A DNA stretch of 10,300 nucleotides from Lysobacterales bacterium. GTDB taxonomy: Bacteria; Pseudomonadota; Gammaproteobacteria; Xanthomonadales; Marinicellaceae. Below, piece by piece: positions 7,095-10,300 of this stretch; the first letter of the stretch is position 1; every line of letters begins with the position of its first letter. The translations under genes and the position numbers were made by a program. The notes below the pieces were generated by a model. The model saw only the letters and a list, made by a program, of their open reading frames with translations, was not told where the DNA came from and searched no databases. The DNA lies in NCBI GenBank assembly GCA_015494035.1, contig WGBZ01000371.1, forward strand, positions 1 to 10,300. The letters run 5' to 3'.

Positions 7095-8303
7095 ATGAAA
7101 ACAAAAACACTAAGAAAAGCCCTCCTGACCGCTGCTGTCGGCAGCCTGTTGCCCTTGTCTCAAGCATCTGCCGATACCCTTTTTGATGCTTTTGCCAACG
7201 GTGATGGCGGCTTGTCTTTCCGCTACCGGCTGGAGCTGGTGGATCAGGACGGTTTCAACAAAGACGCCACGGCTTCGACCCTGCGCACCCGGGTGGATTA
7301 CAAGACCCAGGAATACAACGGTTTCACTTTTTACATTGAAGCGGAAAACGTCACCGAAGTGTTTGCCGATGATTACAATGCCGGTGCCGGGAATTCGCCG
7401 GGCAATACCCAGTACCCCGTGGTGGCGGACCCCCAGGGCACGGAAATCAACCAGGCCTGGGCGCGTTTTGCCTTTGCCGAAGGCCAGTCCATCAAATTGG
7501 GCCGGCAGCGCATTCTGCTGGATAACCAGCGATTTGTGGGCGGCGTGGGCTGGCGCCAGAATGAGCAGACCTACGATGCCATTTCCGGGAATTTCACCCT
7601 CGGCCAATCGCATCTGTTCCTGGCCTGGGTGGAGAACGTGAATCGCATTTTTGGTGATGACGTTCCGGCCGGTGATAATGACAACAGCTCCTTGCTTGCC
7701 AACTGGTCCAATCAGTTTGAAGGCGTCGGCAAGTTAGTGGCATATTATTACGACATCGACAACAAGGACGTGCCGGCCTTTTCCACCACCACCTATGGCC
7801 TGAAATTCGCGGGCAAGCACAAGGCCTTCGGCTATGGCCTGGAATACGCCAGTCAGTCAGACGCGGCCAATAACCCGGTGGATTACACAGCCGATTATTA
7901 CCGTCTGGATGCCAGCTATGCTTTCGAGCCGGTGACGCTCTTTGGTGGTTACGAGGTGCTCGAAGGCGATGCCAACAAACCCGGTGCCGCGTTCCGCACC
8001 CCGTTGGCTACCTTGCACGCCTTTAACGGCTGGGCCGACAAATTTCTGGCTACGCCACAGGCCGGTCTGGAAGATGCCTTTATCGGTGTCAAAGGCCAGT
8101 TCGAAGGTTTCAAGTGGCAGGCCATTTATCACGATTTCCAGGCTGAAGATGGCAACGCCAGTTACGGCGATGAATTTGACGCTGTGGTCTCCAAGGGACT
8201 GAACAAGTACCTGACCGCCATGGTCAAGGCCGCTTTTTACAATGCCGATGAATACGCCACTGACACCACCAAATTCTGGTTTATGCTCAGTGCCCGATTC
8301 TAG
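7095..8303 (+). CDS. Outer-membrane porin, alginate-export (Alginate_exp) family
   Basis: Predicted 402-residue outer-membrane beta-barrel, probably a channel for small anionic or neutral solutes; relatives are annotated as alginate export family or hypothetical porins, and the substrate is not evident here. Seen: a Sec signal peptide with Lys/Arg-rich start and hydrophobic core, cleavage predicted after ASA (24-26); strongly amphipathic strands with alternating aromatic residues throughout; the family motif KLGRQRILLDNQRFVG plus GWRQNEQTYDA (about 134-165); and a C-terminal strand ending in Phe, the usual BAM recognition signal. AGGA at 7082-7085 lies 9 nt before the ATG. Expression appears controlled by the FNR-type box upstream. 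The TAG stop is formed by the target TA and the first G of the element at 8303, so the gene ends exactly at the insertion, apparently without loss of coding sequence. No alginate genes are nearby, so alginate is not implied. Confidence 0.87.
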   Translation: MKTKTLRKALLTAAVGSLLPLSQASADTLFDAFANGDGGLSFRYRLELVDQDGFNKDATASTLRTRVDYKTQEYNGFTFYIEAENVTEVFADDYNAGAGNSPGNTQYPVVADPQGTEINQAWARFAFAEGQSIKLGRQRILLDNQRFVGGVGWRQNEQTYDAISGNFTLGQSHLFLAWVENVNRIFGDDVPAGDNDNSSLLANWSNQFEGVGKLVAYYYDIDNKDVPAFSTTTYGLKFAGKHKAFGYGLEYASQSDAANNPVDYTADYYRLDASYAFEPVTLFGGYEVLEGDANKPGAAFRTPLATLHAFNGWADKFLATPQAGLEDAFIGVKGQFEGFKWQAIYHDFQAEDGNASYGDEFDAVVSKGLNKYLTAMVKAAFYNADEYATDTTKFWFMLSARF

Positions 8304-8321
8304 GGAAGCTCTGATTGAATC
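8303..8321 (+). repeat. Left terminal inverted repeat of the MITE-like element
   Basis: Begins GGGAAGCTCTGATTGAATC directly after the TA of the porin stop. It differs from the complement of the right end at two positions only (G/C at the sixth base and T/C at the fourteenth). Confidence 0.8.
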
Positions 8322-8446
8322 TGGCGCGAGCAGATTGTTGTGAAAGATTGTTCAGTTCAAGGCGCAAACCGCACGGAATAGCCAGGCTATTGCGAAGGTT
8401 TGCAACGCAGAAATGGACGATTTTACGCCACAAGATGCCGTGTCAC

Positions 8447-8465
8447 GATTCGATCAGAGGTTCCC
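8447..8465 (-). repeat. Right terminal inverted repeat of the MITE-like element
   Basis: Read on the minus strand this is GGGAACCTCTGATCGAATC, the partner of 8303-8321. It is followed on the plus strand by TA (8466-8467) and then the AAAGCCC flank that leads to the terminator. Confidence 0.8.
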
Positions 8466-8483
8466 TAAAAGCCCAAAGTGAGC

Positions 8484-8516
8484 AAAAGCCCGACCACGCC
8501 GTGGTCGGGCTTTTTT
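8484..8516. terminator. Bidirectional intrinsic terminator between the porin and HNH genes
   Basis: Perfect 10-bp stem GCCCGACCAC (8488-8497) / GTGGTCGGGC (8501-8510) with a 3-nt loop. It is followed by six T (8511-8516) on the plus strand and preceded by four A (8484-8487), which act as the T-tract for the minus strand. It sits between convergent genes and should stop both transcripts. Before the MITE insertion it would have started about 20 bp after the porin stop. Confidence 0.88.
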
Positions 8517-8564
8517 ATGCGCTTCGTTGCTCTTGGCAGCGATGATATATCGGCAGCAATAGCC

Positions 8565-9203
8565 TCAGGTTTTATCCAGTCGTTCCTTGACGCGTTTCCT
8601 CAAGGGGGAGTTTTTTGGGAAATGGTTGAGCAGAAACTCCATCTGGTCGGCAATGATATGACGCCCCTGCAGGTAAATGTATTCGGCGTAATTGGGCACA
8701 AAAGGAATGGCCAGCAATTTCATGTTGGCCTGCTCGGGCGTGCGGTCGGCCTTGTGATTGTTGCAGCGTTTGCAGGCGGTGACAACGTTCTTCCAGTGAT
8801 CGCGTCCCCCTTGGGACAACGGCCGAACGTGATCGCGCGAAAGCAGTTGTTTGGGGTGCTGTTTGCCGCAGTACAGGCACAGGCTCTGGTCGCGGCGAAA
8901 CAGGGTGTTGTTGTTCAAAGGCGGAATGAAGCGGCCCTTGTCGTATTCGTGGTTGCGGCCACGCGTGACCAGAATGGCGTTGATGTCCAGCGTGCTTTGT
9001 TGGCCGCTGAAGGCATTGATACCGCCATGTAAGCGGGTGATGATGGAACCAAACGCGTACTGGACCATATCAAGGGAAATCAGCCGGGCGGCTTCCTGAT
9101 GGGCAATCCATTCCAGCGGCATGCCGGTGGAATCGGTGCGGAGAATTTGCGGGATCAGATCAGACACATTTCTCACGTCGTTGGGTTTGTTCAAACATAG
9201 CAT
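8565..9203 (-). CDS. HNH endonuclease family protein
   Basis: Predicted 212-residue nuclease of the stand-alone bacterial HNH type; its biological role is not known. From the ATG at 9203: an N-terminal domain with LRTDSTGMPLEWIAHQEAARL and LHGGINAFSGQQS, a pattern I associate with this HNH subfamily; then a zinc-bound HNH module with Cys109 and Cys112 (CLYC), RDHVRPLSQGG with Asp124-His125, Asn139, Cys144 and Cys147 (CKRC) and His150 within NNHKADRTP. All expected metal and catalytic residues are present. A longer frame starts at 9251, but that ATG is the foot of a strong terminator hairpin (9249-9228), so the downstream ATG is preferred. No Shine-Dalgarno is obvious. No methylase, immunity gene or phage gene is adjacent. 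The gene converges on the porin and lies downstream of the nucleoside transporter. Confidence 0.88.
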   Translation of the reverse strand: MLCLNKPNDVRNVSDLIPQILRTDSTGMPLEWIAHQEAARLISLDMVQYAFGSIITRLHGGINAFSGQQSTLDINAILVTRGRNHEYDKGRFIPPLNNNTLFRRDQSLCLYCGKQHPKQLLSRDHVRPLSQGGRDHWKNVVTACKRCNNHKADRTPEQANMKLLAIPFVPNYAEYIYLQGRHIIADQMEFLLNHFPKNSPLRKRVKERLDKT

Positions 9204-9227
9204 GATTTGAAAAAAATGCAAAGGCAC

Positions 9228-9249
9228 AAAAAAGGGCGCCGAAGCGCCC
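9228..9249 (-). terminator. UUCG-capped intrinsic terminator after the nucleoside transporter gene
   Basis: On the minus strand GGGCGC (9249-9244), loop TTCG (9243-9240), GCGCCC (9239-9234) and six T (9233-9228) form a textbook rho-independent terminator with a stable cUUCGg tetraloop. It lies 60 nt after the transporter stop and 25 nt before the HNH ATG, so the HNH gene is either transcribed by leakage through it or from a start point inside or below it. Confidence 0.88.
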
Positions 9250-9273
9250 ATAGATTATCACTCATTTTTAAAA

Positions 9274-9302
9274 ATTTAATGCTCAGAGGATAATATTCTC
9301 AA
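9274..9302 (-). promoter_or_regulatory. Possible promoter upstream of the HNH gene
   Basis: On the minus strand TTGAGA (9302-9297; 5/6) is followed after 17 nt by TTAAAT (9279-9274; 4/6). A second -10-like hexamer, GATAAT, lies just downstream without a good -35. A transcript from either would have to cross the terminator at 9249-9228 before reaching the HNH ATG. The region is very AT-rich, so chance matches are likely. Confidence 0.3.
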
Positions 9303-9308
9303 CCAGTG

Positions 9309-10300
9309 TTATCCAAGCAGCATACCGGCGATGGTGGCTGACAGCAAGCTGGCCAGTGTGCCACCAATCAGGGCCTTTATACCCAGTTCGGACAAGGTCT
9401 GGCGCTGGCTCGGGGCCAGTGAGCCGATGCCGCCCACCTGGATGCCGATGGAGGCAAAATTGGCAAAGCCACACAGCATGTAAGTGGCCATGATGACGGA
9501 TTTGGCATGGTGCAGATGCAAGGGATTATTGGGGTTTTTGAAATCCGCCAGCAGGTCATAGGCCACAAATTCACTGGCAATCAGCTTCACACCCAGCAGT
9601 TGCCCCATGAGTACGATGTCGTCCTTGATTACACCTATCAGCCACATCAGCGGGGCAAACAGGTAACCGAGCAAAAAACCCAGTGACAGCTTGTCGTAAA
9701 TGGTGTGGGCCTGAATCCACTCATTCAGGTGGGTCAGGTTGCCGATCCAGCCCAGAATGTGGTCAAACATGGCAATAAAGGCAAAGAAAACCAGCAGCAT
9801 GGCGCCCACATTCATGGCCAGCTTCAGGCCTTCGGTGGTGCCGGTAGCAATGGAATCGATAACATTTATGCCCACTTCCTGCTTGCTGACATCAATGTTG
9901 CTGTTAATGGGTTCGGTTTGCGGCATGAGGATTTTTGCCACCACAATGGCACCGGGGGCGGCCATGACCGAGGCGGCCAGCAAGTGCTTGGCGAAGAAAA
10001 TGCGTTGCTGGGGATCGTCGCCACCCAGAAAGGCCACGTAAGCGGCCAATACCCCACCGGCCACGGTTGCCATGCCGCCGACCATCACCAGAAAAATTTC
10101 GGAGCGGTTCATTTTCTCCAGGTATTTCTTGATCATCAAGGGCGCTTCTGTCTGCCCCAGAAAAATGTTGCCGGCCACAGACAGGGCTTCAGCACCGGAA
10201 ATGCCCAATGACCGGGTCAGCAGCCATGCCAGCGCCTTGACCACTTTTTGAATCACGCCTAGGAAAAACAGCACTGAAGTGAGGGCAGAGAAGAACACAA
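9309..10300 (-). CDS. Concentrative nucleoside transporter (NupC/CNT family), N-terminus beyond window edge
   Basis: Inner-membrane symporter that imports nucleosides using a sodium or proton gradient. The last 330 or so residues are present; aligned from memory to Vibrio cholerae CNT, the first residue here falls near residue 106, so about a quarter is missing at the right edge. Seen: FFSALTSVLFFLGVIQ; GNIFLGQTEAPLMIKKYL, carrying the Gln-Thr-Glu of the nucleoside site; several long hydrophobic helices, including GLKLAMNVGAMLLVFFAFIA; ASEFVAY with the conserved substrate-binding Glu; and CGFANFASIGIQVGGIGSLAP with the conserved Asn and Ser. The C-terminal helix ends LLSATIAGMLLG with a TAA stop. 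The codon at 10298 is GTG but lies inside the protein, so it is not the start. The gene ends 60 nt before a strong terminator. Confidence 0.94.
   Translation of the reverse strand, partial: VFFSALTSVLFFLGVIQKVVKALAWLLTRSLGISGAEALSVAGNIFLGQTEAPLMIKKYLEKMNRSEIFLVMVGGMATVAGGVLAAYVAFLGGDDPQQRIFFAKHLLAASVMAAPGAIVVAKILMPQTEPINSNIDVSKQEVGINVIDSIATGTTEGLKLAMNVGAMLLVFFAFIAMFDHILGWIGNLTHLNEWIQAHTIYDKLSLGFLLGYLFAPLMWLIGVIKDDIVLMGQLLGVKLIASEFVAYDLLADFKNPNNPLHLHHAKSVIMATYMLCGFANFASIGIQVGGIGSLAPSQRQTLSELGIKALIGGTLASLLSATIAGMLLG

Larger units (their letters stand above)
8303..8465. mobile_element. MITE-like palindromic element, 163 bp, in the porin stop codon
   Basis: The ends at 8303-8321 and 8447-8465 are inverted repeats, identical at 17 of 19 positions. 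The element is flanked by TA at 8301-8302 and 8466-8467, consistent with TA target duplication (as in IS630/Tc1-mariner elements and some IS5 relatives). The interior is also palindromic: GCAAACC (8364-8370) pairs with GGTTTGC (8397-8403), and AATAGCC (8377-8383) with GGCTATT (8385-8391). All are centred on 8384, the exact midpoint of the element. It has no transposase and no credible ORF, so it is non-autonomous. Its family of origin is not determined. Confidence 0.82.

Noticed and set aside
8315..8545. Short plus-strand frame covering the MITE-like element and terminator
   Set aside because: It runs through the palindromic element and the terminator stem, so it is not a protein gene.
1..10300. 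A complete novel defence, toxin-antitoxin or biosynthetic system
   Set aside because: Every long coding region belongs to a recognised housekeeping or transport family, apart from the HNH gene, which has no partner here; no repeats or gene clusters suggest such a system.

Overview
The window looks like a chromosomal segment from a gammaproteobacterium of moderately high GC. The evidence is the conserved block rsmI <- -> lpoA-yraN-dolP, the EttA protein, two lipoproteins with clear lipoboxes, an outer-membrane porin and an FNR/ANR-type operator. I cannot name the genus from sequence alone. Most of the window is core genome. The accessory-looking parts are a palindromic MITE-like element and a stand-alone HNH nuclease gene.

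Layout. Minus strand, 1-2496: the C-terminally cut gene for the ABC-F translation factor EttA, preceded by its own sigma70-type promoter, and upstream of it rsmI (16S rRNA C1402 2'-O-methyltransferase). Plus strand, 2588-6959: a probable operon of lpoA (activator of the peptidoglycan synthase PBP1A), yraN (UPF0102), dolP (double-BON outer-membrane lipoprotein) and a GlcD/D-lactate dehydrogenase-type flavoenzyme whose start lies 2 nt after the dolP stop. In E. coli diaA sits between yraN and dolP; it is absent here. Plus strand, 6960-8303: an intergenic control region with an FNR/ANR box exactly at the class II activator position, a palindromic hairpin with a T-tract in the leader, and a gene for an alginate-export-type outer-membrane porin.

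Region 8301-8516: a 163-bp MITE-like element with about 19-bp terminal inverted repeats and a TA duplication has inserted into what was probably the TAA stop of the porin gene, leaving a TAG stop. It separates the porin from a strong bidirectional terminator shared with the convergent HNH gene. Minus strand, 8565-10300: an HNH endonuclease gene, a UUCG-capped terminator, and the C-terminal three quarters of a concentrative (NupC/CNT) nucleoside transporter gene that runs off the right edge.

Working picture: the left two thirds serve translation and envelope biogenesis. The right third handles uptake across the outer membrane (porin, oxygen-responsive) and the inner membrane (nucleoside transporter). 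I see no defence island, CRISPR array, prophage, tRNA or rRNA. The most interesting signals are small: the MITE in the stop codon, a possible second copy of its end directly after the rsmI stop, the FNR-controlled porin leader, and two genes whose leaders carry terminator-like hairpins.
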